A stretch of DNA of 64,000 bases from Parablautia intestinalis (GTDB lineage Bacteria; Bacillota; Clostridia; Lachnospirales; Lachnospiraceae). Position numbers and translations under genes: made by a program. This document shows, in pieces, positions 28,488 to 36,766 of this stretch; position 1 is the first letter of the stretch; each line of letters opens with the position of its first letter. The stretch spans positions 99,474 through 163,473 of the forward strand of contig RAYQ01000013.1 in the NCBI GenBank assembly GCA_003612395.1, given 5' to 3'. The notes under the pieces were generated by a model. The model worked only from the letters and a program-made list of their open reading frames with translations, ran no database searches and was not told the DNA's origin.

Positions 28488-28739
28488 ATGACCAGATACT
28501 GCGATTATTATCAGGAGCAGGAACATACTGCAGGAGAGGTGGGTATTGATGAATTCATTGCACAAGCCATGCGGACAGAGCTTAAATTTAAGACACTACA
28601 GGAAGAACTGCATTATCAACGCACTTTGCGGATAACTCTTATGAATGAACTCCTTACCTGCTATCAATATCTGAAAGGGCAGAATATGCTGCTTTTATAC
28701 GAGGCTTACCGTAATGGTGAGGAACTGCCATTTGACTGA
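28488..28739 (+). CDS. Small hypothetical protein (83 aa)
   Basis: ATG 28488 follows GGGGAGG at a good distance; a TTG two codons earlier is less likely. The product is hydrophilic and mostly helical, with the core EFIAQAMRTELKFKTLQEEL and a possible short coiled coil. It has no signal, cysteine cluster or known motif that I recognise. It sits between decayed DNA and the metal/AraC block. It may be accessory cargo. Confidence 0.5.
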   Translation: MTRYCDYYQEQEHTAGEVGIDEFIAQAMRTELKFKTLQEELHYQRTLRITLMNELLTCYQYLKGQNMLLLYEAYRNGEELPFD

Positions 28740-28834
28740 GTTTCATACAATAAATACGGCGGTCAACTAAGCCCGCCGAAAAAAATTAAATTAATTTACA
28801 CACTTTACTTGTCCCCCTGGATACGGGTTTTGAA

Positions 28835-29737
28835 TTATATCTTCCGGTATTCTTTTGGAAGAACTTTGAAATGTGCTTTAAATGCCACTGTAAATTTACT
28901 TTGACTATCATAGCCGACAGCTTGTGCAATTTCAGCTATAGTCATATCTGTTTCTTTTAACATTTTTGCGGCCTGTTCCATGCGGTGTTCTTTGATGTGT
29001 GCGGCAAGGGAAGTTCCGTAAACGGACTTAAAAGCATTTTTTAAGGTTGTCGGATTAATAAGATACTGTTTGGAAAGTTCCTCTATGGTAATCCTTTGTT
29101 CCATGCACTGCAAAAGCTGGTCATGGATCTTACGGATAGTTTCTATCAGTTCCGATTGGCATTCAGCCAGTTTGTTTTGAGAAATAAACCCCATTTTAGA
29201 AATATAAAGCAATAATTCCAAAACCTTGATTTTTTGATATGGTAATTTAAGCATTTCCGGCTGATCATAAAATGCAGAAAAAATATTTTCTGTCTGCTCA
29301 TTTCCGGCAAGAAAAGCCGGACTGTCATTCTGACGAAATTTTTCTGGTAATATAGTTTCTAATATATTGCTGTCTTTCAGTAATTCGGGAGGATTGTCAG
29401 AGCTTTTTTGTAAATCAACATAAATGGTAAGACCCTGATATATGCCACTTGGAAATCTGAGTACAGAATCTGTACAGACTTTCATAGTGTGTACGGAAAA
29501 ATCTCCCGGATTCAAATAGATACGGTTCCCGTTCTTCATTTCCCATATAATCTGCCCCGCTTTACAATAGTTGATCTGAATGATGTGTGGCATGGCTTTA
29601 TGCTGCACAGATAACGAATCGGATGAAAATGTCAGATAACATATTTCAATACCGGGATAAAGCGGAATGATTCTATCTGCAATTTCGGGGTAAATCGATT
29701 CCACATTTTTTTTTATTTTTATCAATTCGTCATTCAT
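28835..29737 (-). CDS. AraC family transcriptional regulator
   Basis: About 300 aa from ATG 29737 (GAGG nine bases upstream); an in-frame ATG 16 codons earlier overlaps the next gene more and lacks a ribosome site. The N-terminal two-thirds are a ligand-sensing cupin-like part. The C-terminal 100 residues hold two helix-turn-helices (IEELSKQYLINPTTLKNAFK and MTIAEIAQAVGYDSQSKF), ending in the AraC signature with FKVLPKEYRK. It lies 10 bp downstream of the ArsR gene on the same strand, so the two are probably co-transcribed. The ligand is unknown. Confidence 0.85.
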   Translation of the reverse strand: MNDELIKIKKNVESIYPEIADRIIPLYPGIEICYLTFSSDSLSVQHKAMPHIIQINYCKAGQIIWEMKNGNRIYLNPGDFSVHTMKVCTDSVLRFPSGIYQGLTIYVDLQKSSDNPPELLKDSNILETILPEKFRQNDSPAFLAGNEQTENIFSAFYDQPEMLKLPYQKIKVLELLLYISKMGFISQNKLAECQSELIETIRKIHDQLLQCMEQRITIEELSKQYLINPTTLKNAFKSVYGTSLAAHIKEHRMEQAAKMLKETDMTIAEIAQAVGYDSQSKFTVAFKAHFKVLPKEYRKI

Positions 29738-29747
29738 AGGGCAGACC

Positions 29748-30116
29748 TCACAATTCAGGGCAGGTGATTTCCATGACCTGCTCAATCATCTGGTGCAGCA
29801 GGCGTCCTTGTTCCGTATCAGCAGCACGGTAGTAAACTTCTTTTCCCTCCCTGCGGCAGACGATCAGGCCGCTGTTCTTCAATGGCCGGAGGTGATGGGA
29901 TACAGCCGGGCTTGACATATACAACATAGCAGAAATGTTGAGGACACATTCCTCCTGGTGGCAGAGAAGCCAGAAAATCCGGATTCTGGTGGTGTCGCCA
30001 AGCTGTTTGAAAACTTCCGCTACGGTTTGGAAATAATCTACACGGTCTAATTGTTTCTGTATCAGTGCTGTCTGCGGTCCTTCTCCATGTTGGTGTGGCA
30101 ATTTCATATTGTCCAT
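29748..30116 (-). CDS. ArsR/SmtB family metal-responsive repressor
   Basis: A 122-aa winged-helix repressor. The recognition helix region is MLYMSSPAVSHHLRPLKNSGL, and the wing is REGKEVYYRAAD. Potential metal ligands are Cys in HQEECVLN (alpha-3 type) and His/Cys near the C terminus (LLHQMIEQVMEITCPE). The start ATG 30116 follows GGAAAGGAAAG. It is divergent from the HMA/ATPase genes across a promoter with a palindromic operator, the standard ArsR design: metal binding releases the repressor. Confidence 0.88.
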   Translation of the reverse strand: MDNMKLPHQHGEGPQTALIQKQLDRVDYFQTVAEVFKQLGDTTRIRIFWLLCHQEECVLNISAMLYMSSPAVSHHLRPLKNSGLIVCRREGKEVYYRAADTEQGRLLHQMIEQVMEITCPEL

Positions 30117-30198
30117 ATTGCTTTCCTTTCCTTTTCGCTTGCATTTCGCCCAAACGGAAATACTTTTTGCCCATTTGGGAGGGAATGCCTGAGAGGTA

Positions 30199-30258
30199 TT
30201 GACCAGTGCCTTTTTGTGTATTATACTGCAAACATAATGATTAAACAAGTACTTAATC
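30199..30258 (+). promoter_or_regulatory. Metal-inducible promoter and ArsR operator
   Basis: -35 TTGACC (30199-30204), 17-bp spacer, -10 TATACT (30222-30227). At 30239-30258 lies the inverted repeat GATTAA-N8-TTAATC, a typical ArsR/CadC-type operator placed just after the expected start of transcription. Confidence 0.75.
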
Positions 30259-30300
30259 GTTAAATTTGAAAAACAGAAAATAGCAAGGAGGACTTTTCTA

Positions 30301-30519
30301 ATGAAAAAGACTTACAAGATCGAGGTAGACTGTGCCAACTGTGCCAACCTGATGGAGGATGCGGCTCGTAAGACCACTGGCGTACAGAGCGCAACAGTTA
30401 ATTTCATGACACAGAAGATGATTGTGGAGTTTGATGAGGGGCAGGAGCCGAAGGATGTTATGAAGAATGTGTTGGATGCCTGCAAGAAAGTGGAGCCGGA
30501 CTGCGAGATTTTCCTTTAA
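30301..30519 (+). CDS. Heavy-metal-associated (HMA) domain protein
   Basis: A 72-aa stand-alone ferredoxin-like HMA domain. The metal-binding motif is CANC (within VDCANCANLM, residues 11-20), which replaces the M-x-C-x-x-C of copper chaperones. The beta-alpha-beta pattern GVQSATVNFMTQKMIVEF is clear. It probably delivers metal to the downstream ATPase, which lacks its own N-terminal HMA domain. The acidic Asp before the first Cys and the gene context favour Zn/Cd over Cu (inference). The ribosome site is AAGGAGG. Confidence 0.88.
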   Translation: MKKTYKIEVDCANCANLMEDAARKTTGVQSATVNFMTQKMIVEFDEGQEPKDVMKNVLDACKKVEPDCEIFL

Positions 30520-30538
30520 GCGGCAGCAGCCAGTGACG

Positions 30539-30585
30539 AATGACACCCTTAAAATGCACCGCTGCAATTTAGGGGTGTCATTTTT
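30539..30585 (+). terminator. Hairpin terminator/attenuator between HMA gene and ATPase
   Basis: AATGACACCCTTAAA (30539-30553) pairs with TTTAGGGGTGTCATT (30568-30582; one G-T pair), followed by T. It would make the small HMA mRNA more abundant than the ATPase mRNA. Confidence 0.8.
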
Positions 30586-30633
30586 AACAATAACAATTAA
30601 GCGATTAAGCATATCTCGAAAGGAGTTTTTACC

Positions 30634-32649
30634 ATGCAGGAATTAGTAATCAGCATATTGCTGACAGTTGTCATTATAATGGCTGCTGTACTTCTTATTT
30701 TTGTCGGCAGCCGCAAAGATGGCATGACAAGAAAGCAACGGGTTATGATGGTTCGGATTTTAATCAGCGCCGGAATCTTACTGGCGCTCCAGTTTGTTTC
30801 CGCAGAGATGTTTGATACGGTTGACAGTTATATATTCCCGTCCGCAGGAAGATGGCTTCGTTTTGGGTGCTATCTGGTTGACTATCTGATTATCGGATAT
30901 GACATTCTTAGGAAAGCTGCAAAGGGAATTAAAAACCGTCAGGTATTTGACGAGAGTTTTCTGATGGCAGTGGCTACGATTGGAGCAATGGCTCTGGCTA
31001 TTTATGAGAATGGCGAATATCTGGAAGCCATCGCCGTCATGCTGTTTTACCAGATTGGGGAGTGGTTCCAGGGGTATGCGGTTGGAAAGAGCCGCCGCAA
31101 TATCAGCAACCTGATGGATATTCGACCCGATTATGCGAATGTAGAGAAAAATGGAAAGTTAGAGCAGGTAGACCCGGATGAAGTAGGGATTGGCAGTGTG
31201 ATTGTTGTCCAGCCGGGAGAAAAAGTGCCGATTGACGGTATGATTGTTGAGGGAAGTTCCAGCCTGAATACCAGCGCACTTACCGGGGAAAGCCTGCCCA
31301 GGGAGGCAAAGGCTGGTGATGAAGTAATCAGCGGATGTATCAGCATGACCGGCGTATTGAAGATACAGACCACCAAGGAGTTTGGGGAATCCACGGTTTC
31401 CAAGATTTTGGATTTAGTGGAAAACGCAAGTTCCCGCAAATCAAAATCAGAAGATTTTATCTCGAAATTTGCAAAGATATATACGCCTGCCGTCTGCTAT
31501 GCGGCTTTGGCGCTGGCGTTCCTTACTCCTGTTATCCGTATGCTTTTTATGGGATTGTCTGCGGACTGGGGTGTCTGGATTTACCGGGCATTGACATTCC
31601 TCGTTATCAGCTGCCCTTGTGCGCTTGTGATCAGTATTCCATTGAGTTTTTTTGCGGGAATTGGAGGCGCAAGCAAGGAGGGCGTTTTGGTGAAAGGCTC
31701 CAATTATCTGGAAATCCTTTCCCAGACAAAATATGTTGTTTTTGACAAAACCGGAACCATGACAAAAGGCGTCTTTGAAGTAAACGGGATTCACCATTCC
31801 ACCATAGAGAATGAAAAACTGTTGGAGTATGCGGCTCTTGCAGAGAGCGCATCTTCCCACCCCATCAGCAAGAGCCTGCAGCGGGCATATGGGAAAGGGA
31901 TTGACAGAACCCGTGTATCGGATATACAGGAAATCAGCGGAAATGGCGTGACTGCGAAAGTAGACGGCCTGGAGGTTGCAGCTGGGAATGATAAACTGAT
32001 GAAACACCTGAATATTCCTTATCAGGACTGCCACCAGACCGGGACGATCATCCACATGGCAGTGGGTGGGAAATATGCAGGGCATATCGTGATCTCCGAT
32101 ATTATCAAACCCCATTCTAAAGCGGCGATTGCGGAATTAAAGAAGGCAGGCGTAGAAAAATGCGTCATGCTGACGGGCGATGCAAAGAAAGTGGCAAATC
32201 AGGTCGCTTCCTCTCTTGGGATTGACGAGGTTTACAGTGAACTTCTGCCGGCAGATAAGGTGGATAAGGTGGAGGAACTTCTGCGGGTGAAGCTGGGCAA
32301 GGCAAAGCTGGCATTTGTGGGTGACGGAATCAATGACGCACCGGTGCTTTCCAGGGCGGATATTGGTATTGCTATGGGGGCAATGGGTTCCGATGCGGCA
32401 ATCGAAGCGGCGGATATTGTGTTGATGGATGATGATCCGATCAAGATTGCAAAAGCGATTAAGATTTCAAGAAAGTGTCTGCGGATTGTCTATCAGAATA
32501 TTGTGATGGCGCTTGTAGTGAAATTTGCCTGCCTTGCGTTAGGGGCTGTGGGAATCGCAAATATGTATCTGGCTATTTTTGCGGATGTAGGCGTTATGAT
32601 TCTTGCGGTGCTGAATGCGATCCGCTGCCTGTTTGTGAAAAAGCTGTAA
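30634..32649 (+). CDS. Heavy-metal translocating P1B-type ATPase (Zn/Cd type)
   Basis: A 671-aa exporter. The two N-terminal helices are followed by the actuator domain (SALTGESLP), the transmembrane metal site SCPCALVISIPLSFF (CPC near residue 328), phosphorylation site FDKTGTMTKG (Asp near residue 370) and GDGINDAPVLSRADIGIAMG. The HP dipeptide of the P1B family is present (SASSHPISKSL). There is no internal HMA domain; the adjacent small HMA protein supplies that part. The CPC site and conserved helices match ZntA/CadA. Metal efflux under ArsR control is the expected role. Confidence 0.93.
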   Translation: MQELVISILLTVVIIMAAVLLIFVGSRKDGMTRKQRVMMVRILISAGILLALQFVSAEMFDTVDSYIFPSAGRWLRFGCYLVDYLIIGYDILRKAAKGIKNRQVFDESFLMAVATIGAMALAIYENGEYLEAIAVMLFYQIGEWFQGYAVGKSRRNISNLMDIRPDYANVEKNGKLEQVDPDEVGIGSVIVVQPGEKVPIDGMIVEGSSSLNTSALTGESLPREAKAGDEVISGCISMTGVLKIQTTKEFGESTVSKILDLVENASSRKSKSEDFISKFAKIYTPAVCYAALALAFLTPVIRMLFMGLSADWGVWIYRALTFLVISCPCALVISIPLSFFAGIGGASKEGVLVKGSNYLEILSQTKYVVFDKTGTMTKGVFEVNGIHHSTIENEKLLEYAALAESASSHPISKSLQRAYGKGIDRTRVSDIQEISGNGVTAKVDGLEVAAGNDKLMKHLNIPYQDCHQTGTIIHMAVGGKYAGHIVISDIIKPHSKAAIAELKKAGVEKCVMLTGDAKKVANQVASSLGIDEVYSELLPADKVDKVEELLRVKLGKAKLAFVGDGINDAPVLSRADIGIAMGAMGSDAAIEAADIVLMDDDPIKIAKAIKISRKCLRIVYQNIVMALVVKFACLALGAVGIANMYLAIFADVGVMILAVLNAIRCLFVKKL

Positions 32650-32665
32650 GGAAGGAGGGGTTCCT

Positions 32666-32986
32666 TTGGCCGAATATCAGGACAGTCAACTTTACGCAGG
32701 GCTTAAAGAAAGCAATCTGTACATTTTAACTGAATTTTTCAAGATGCTGGGGAACCCTACCCGTATTCGCATCCTGCTTCTTTTAATGGAGCAGGATGCG
32801 AATGTCAGCGTTCTGGCAGAGCAGCTTGGAATGACCCAGTCTGCGGTATCACACCAGTTGAATTTGTTGAAATCAAATAAACTGGTTAAACGGCGCAGGG
32901 ATGGAAAAATGATATTTTATGCTATAGTGGACGAACATGTGCAGATGATTATTGAAAAAGGGACAGAGCATATTCGTGAACAGTGA
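32666..32986 (+). CDS. Second ArsR/SmtB family repressor
   Basis: 106 aa, TTG start at 32666 with GGAGGGG upstream. Winged helix: NVSVLAEQLGMTQSAVSHQL and RRDGKMIFYAIVD. The C-terminal helix carries DEHVQMIIEKGTEHIRE, the D-x-H...E-x-x-H pattern of the alpha-5 zinc site in SmtB/CzrA proteins. It lies 16 bp after the ATPase gene, so it is autoregulated within the operon. A second repressor at the far end is unusual; the two may answer to different metals. Confidence 0.85.
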   Translation: MAEYQDSQLYAGLKESNLYILTEFFKMLGNPTRIRILLLLMEQDANVSVLAEQLGMTQSAVSHQLNLLKSNKLVKRRRDGKMIFYAIVDEHVQMIIEKGTEHIREQ

Positions 32987-32999
32987 AAATGAGGTGATA

Positions 33000-33990
33000 A
33001 TGGACGGCAGGGAACATAAACGCAGTATGGCGATAGATCGGATTTTAACGGGAAAATATACAGCCATTCCCTGCTTTATCGGGATAATGGCGCTTGTGTT
33101 TGTTATGACATTCAGCTTTATCGGTGCGGCACTGTCCGATCTGATGGGGATAAGAATTGATAAGGTGATTGCCCTGCTTGACTGTCTGCCAGGAAAAGCG
33201 CAGGTCAATCCGATTGCCCACTCCCTTGTGAACGATGGTGTTTGCAGCGGTGTGAGAAGTGTACTCAGCTTACTGCCAACGATTGTGACTATGTTCTTCT
33301 TCATCTCCATTTTGGAGGATACCGGATATATTGAAAGAGTGGATTTTGTCATGGACAGGCTGCTCCGTAAGATTGGCCTTTCAGGGAGAAGCATTGTTCC
33401 TATGCTGATTGGATTTGGCTGTACGGCAAAGCTGCCGATCTATACCCTGATGATCAGTGCGTTTTTTCCTAGAAGGTATCAGGCACTCATTATAGTTGGG
33501 CTGTATGCATTGGGGATTGTATGTGGCATTTTATATGCGTTGTTTTTAAAAGGGACAAAATATAAAGGCTTACCAGTTCCTTTCGTGATGAAGATTCCAA
33601 ATTATCGGTTTCCATCTGCGAAAAGTGTATGGAGCTTATCATAGAAAAGGCGAAGGGATTTGCAAAAAAGGCATTTACCATTATTTTTGTGGCGTCCCTT
33701 ACTATTTGGTTTTTGCAGACTTTTGATGTAAGGTTGAATGTGGCGGCTTCTGCGGAGGAAAGTTTGCTGGCGTTATTTGGCGGAATAGTTGCTCCTTTAT
33801 TTGCTCCGCTTGGTTTTGGGGATTGGAGAGTTTCTACCGCACTGATTACCGGATTTTTTATAGTGCTTGGTATTGTAGAGGTTCTGATTGTGTTGGCTGT
33901 CGTAAGTTCCGGCGAAAAAAGGACGGGTGAATGTGGAAGAAAATACGGGTTTGAGGGATCGTTTAACGTATACTATTATCATTATCAGAC
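33000..33990 (+). pseudogene. feoB: feoB relic (ferrous iron transporter, membrane part only)
   Basis: From ATG 33000 the frame encodes the FeoB permease domain but not the 270-residue GTPase domain. Recognisable parts are SLLPTIVTMFFFISILEDTG, YIERVDFVMDRLLRKIG and MLIGFGCT. The text then jumps to AKLPIYTLMISAFF, skipping about 30 residues (normally VPA...MATRTL...PFMSC) that lie between these motifs. The frame is lost near 33,630 and resumes in a second frame with EKAKGFAKKAFTIIFVASLT and FAPLGFGDW, then decays. It cannot make a working transporter. Confidence 0.75.
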
Positions 33991-34265
33991 CAGCGAGGAA
34001 TGGTGGACTTTTCTGGCTGCTGCTATCTTATGACAGGGGCGCTTATATCAATGAGGACCAGGAAAACGGAAAGGAAGAGGGAGAACCGAAGAACCGGAAG
34101 ACTGAAAGAGGGTACATATCCGGACAGACGGTATGGGATGGCATTGCACTCCGGTAGAAAATACGCTATAATTTTCCATAGCAGAAAATAAGGAAGCACT
34201 GCCGCATGCCCTTTCGGGGTGCGGCAGTACGTAACAGTACGCAACAGAGGGATAGCGGAGCGGAT
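33991..34265. other. Decayed DNA with a strong hairpin
   Basis: No credible gene. At 34198-34228 ACTGCCGCA pairs with TGCGGCAGT, with CCC/GGG inside the arms, but no T-run follows. A TATAAT lies at 34168-34173 without a clear -35. Confidence 0.5.
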
Positions 34266-34499
34266 ATGGGAAAAATAAACCGTGAGGATATGTTGGAGCT
34301 GACAAGGCGCATGACATTAAAGCGCAACTGCTTATGGCATTGAATGAGTGCGGTCTGCCCGGTAAGCGGTAATTATGAGCTGGGTGAACCGGAATGCAGG
34401 TTCCTGTTCCCGGCGTTCAAGGAAAGGAGCAACGATAGGGAGAGAATCAATGTTTTTAAGGCAGATGGGCATGCTTTTCCACTATTTACGAAAAAATAG
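34266..34499 (+). pseudogene. Collapsed relic of a DUF4317-like gene
   Basis: Three short pieces in order: a start reading MGKINREDMLELTRRMTLKR, a middle piece reading AQLLMALNECGL, and an end reading SGNYELGEPECRFLFPAFKE followed by INVFKADGHAF and TAG at 34499. These look to me like the beginning, middle and end of one roughly 400-residue Firmicutes family (DUF4317-like) brought together by internal deletions. The family name is from memory and is the weakest part of the call. Confidence 0.4.
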
Positions 34500-34602
34500 G
34501 TTGTAAACAGCCGCTTAATGTTTATCTGTTTTTTCAGAATTATGCGGCTGCTAAAAACAGATTATAATTGTGCCAATAAGCGGCATTTATCAGGAGGATA
34601 TC

Positions 34603-35247
34603 ATGGGAAAAACAATCGTACTGAATGCAAGCCCGCGGAAGAGCTGGAATACCGCCAGGTTACTTAAATCAGCAGCGGCGGGTGCAGAGTCTGTCGGTGC
34701 GGAAACGCAATATATAGATTTATATGACATGGATTTTACCGGATGTAGGAGCTGCATGCTCTGTAAAAGGCAAAATGCGGAGCGGTGCCGCTGTTACTGG
34801 AAGGATGCGCTTTCCCCTGTGATAGACAAGGTCTATTCTGCAGACACGCTTTTTATAGGAACCCCAATATATTTAGGAAGGCCAACGAGCCGGTATTTTG
34901 CATTTATGGAAAGGCTGCATTTTTGTTCACTTTCCTATGATGATTACAGCAATTATTTTGAGGGGAGTGTAAATGTAGGGCTGTTTGTGACAATGAATGC
35001 CACAAAAGAATTTTATGAAAGGCTGTATAAGGAGAAATTTGAAAATTATGCAGATGAATTTAAGGCATTAAACGGGGAGGTCTGTCTGTATCCGGTTTAT
35101 AATACGCTTCAAGTTACAGACTATTCAAAATATAACATGAGCAGCTTTAGCGAGGAAGAAAAGAAGGAAGCCCATGAAAAATGCTTTCCGTCAGATTTAG
35201 AAAATGCGTATAGACTGGGGGCAAAATTAAGCCGGAAATCCTGCTGA
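34603..35247 (+). CDS. NADPH-dependent FMN reductase-like flavodoxin-fold protein
   Basis: A 214-aa cytoplasmic protein with the flavodoxin-like start IVLNASPRKSWNTARLL (FMN-phosphate loop), DFTGCRSCMLCKRQ and FIGTPIYLGRPTSRYFAFMERL. The CxxC-containing CRSCMLC matches the iron-sulfur flavoprotein subgroup, which carries a [4Fe-4S] near the flavin. Further Cys residues follow (RCRCYW). ATG 34603 is preceded by AGGAGGATATC; an in-frame codon at 34570 has no ribosome site. It is an intact gene inside an otherwise decayed stretch, and related in theme to the redox genes downstream. Confidence 0.82.
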   Translation: MGKTIVLNASPRKSWNTARLLKSAAAGAESVGAETQYIDLYDMDFTGCRSCMLCKRQNAERCRCYWKDALSPVIDKVYSADTLFIGTPIYLGRPTSRYFAFMERLHFCSLSYDDYSNYFEGSVNVGLFVTMNATKEFYERLYKEKFENYADEFKALNGEVCLYPVYNTLQVTDYSKYNMSSFSEEEKKEAHEKCFPSDLENAYRLGAKLSRKSC

Positions 35248-35313
35248 GTGATTCCTGTCCTTTGGAAAAAAGCAGCAGGAATACATTTCCTAAGAAGGAA
35301 GTATTTATCAACT

Positions 35314-35343
35314 AAGAGCAATCAGGAACGGTTGCTCTTTTTT
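35314..35343 (+). terminator. Intrinsic terminator after the flavodoxin-fold gene
   Basis: AAGAGCAA (35314-35321) pairs with TTGCTCTT (35332-35339), then seven or more T. Confidence 0.85.
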
Positions 35344-35507
35344 TGCGCAAAAAAGGAGGAAAAAGATGTTTTAGTTTATGTGAAGATTCAATATTACTGT
35401 TAAATTAGGGTGTACCGAAACGTTGATGAATTTATAGTAGTAAAAACATGACTATTGATAGAGTGTCCACTTTTGGATATTCCAAAATATAAAGAAGGGT
35501 GGTAATT

Positions 35508-35612
35508 ATGCACGGAAGACCGAAATTAGAAGACAGCAGGGATAAGCAGTATCGTGTTCGATTGAATGGTGAAGAGGATAAGATGTTGAAAAGAAGTAAC
35601 AGAGTTCGATAG
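35508..35612 (+). pseudogene. Truncated ribbon-helix-helix-type protein
   Basis: ATG 35508 encodes MHGRPKLEDSRDKQYRVRLN then GEEDKMLKR and stops after 34 codons. The GRP..D.RD....VRL pattern is the N terminus of small ribbon-helix-helix regulators, which usually run on for 30 or more residues. A different frame downstream (35,595-35,727) is open for about 45 codons and is cut by the IS256 remnant. I read this as one gene broken by a frameshift or deletion and by the insertion. Confidence 0.45.
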
Positions 35613-35734
35613 CAAAATAATAAACTCGAATGATAAGTATTTGGAAACATTAAAGGAAGTCGATTCGATTGAGTATGAAATATTAAAGGAGAATATGGCG
35701 AAGGCTGAAACGGAAGTTGAAAGACAGGCTATCA

Positions 35735-36524
35735 GGAATTCCGACAGGGCAGCCGCCTCATTGGGGGCATTGTATACGGATTTGAAATCGGAAGAGAACT
35801 TTTTCAGGTCATTTAACATCCCCAGCCAGAGCTTGCTGGTTTCATTGGCGCCAACTGTGATGCTGAGGATATCTTTAAAGCCGTCTGCGGTGATGCCGAG
35901 CACAATGTAGGCAGCGCGGCTTAAGAGGCGTCCGTCCTCCCTGACTTTATAATGGATACAGTCCATGAATACAAAGGGATAGACTGGATTTAATGGGCGT
36001 GACTGCCACTCTTTGATTTCCGGAAGTATTCTGTCCGTGATCTTACGGACCATTTCAGCGGACAGTTCCATCCCGTCAAGTTCCTGGATCTGGTCATGGA
36101 TATCCCTTGTGCTCATGCCTCCCGCATAAAGGGAGATTACTTTTTCTGCAATACCAGATACATCCCTCTGATATTTTGGGATGAGTTTGGGCTCAACTTC
36201 CCCTTCCCGGTCTGTCGGGACATCCATCCGGAATTCCCCATACTGGCTCTTTAGGGTTTTGGGAGAATGTCCGTTACGCTTATTGGATGTGGCAGCATCG
36301 CCCTTCTGGTTCTTTTCATAACCAAGGGAGGCATCCAGTTCTGCCTCCATAAGCTCCTGAAGGATATCTTTGAAACTGTCCCTTAGCAGGCTGTAGACAT
36401 CAGCCACGCTGTTTAAGTTGTTATCTGCAATAAACTGTCGTTTGGGGACCTGTGCAACGGCAGACATAAGTTCGTCACGGTCTGTTATCCCAACTAACGA
36501 TTGGAAGTCTTCATAAGTGAACAT
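35735..36524 (-). pseudogene. IS256-family transposase remnant with internal deletion
   Basis: The N-terminal two-thirds of an IS256 transposase are clear: DSFKDILQELMEAELDASLG, RNGHSPKTLKSQYGEF, DREGEFEP-like DREGEVEPKLIPKYQRDVSG and VFMDCIHYKVREDGR (first catalytic Asp). After LGMLNDLK the text jumps to KFSSDFKSVYNAPNEAAALS, skipping about 50 residues that normally hold the second catalytic Asp (VDGL). It then runs into unrelated sequence, losing the C terminus and the catalytic Glu. It cannot transpose. The original ends are not visible on the 35.7 kb side. Confidence 0.85.
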
Positions 36525-36556
36525 GAACAGCGAGGCACCGTAAGGGGCCGGAGCGG

Positions 36557-36589
36557 GGATAACGATATTCGTAAAGAATATCGTTATCC
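36557..36589. repeat. Perfect 14-bp inverted repeat
   Basis: GGATAACGATATTC (36557-36570) and GAATATCGTTATCC (36576-36589) around the loop GTAAA, lying 33 bp outside the transposase start. There is no T-run on either strand. It could be a regulator-binding site or a stem in the transposase leader. Confidence 0.7.
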
Positions 36590-36704
36590 ATTGCTTGCCG
36601 CTGCCATAGGATTTAGATGTCTATCATCAACTATGGCAATATCCAAAGGACAGGGGTGATTGTAGAACTGGTATAAAACAAAATTTAATTTATAAGTGAA
36701 TATA

Positions 36705-36734
36705 TTGCTTTTACAGAGAGCTGTATACTATAAT
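36705..36734 (+). promoter_or_regulatory. Promoter of the LysR-type regulator gene
   Basis: -35 TTGCTT (36705-36710), 18-bp spacer, perfect -10 TATAAT (36729-36734), 33 bp before the LysR start codon. Confidence 0.55.
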
Positions 36735-36766
36735 ATATTCAATACAGAAGGAAAGGCAGTGAGGCG

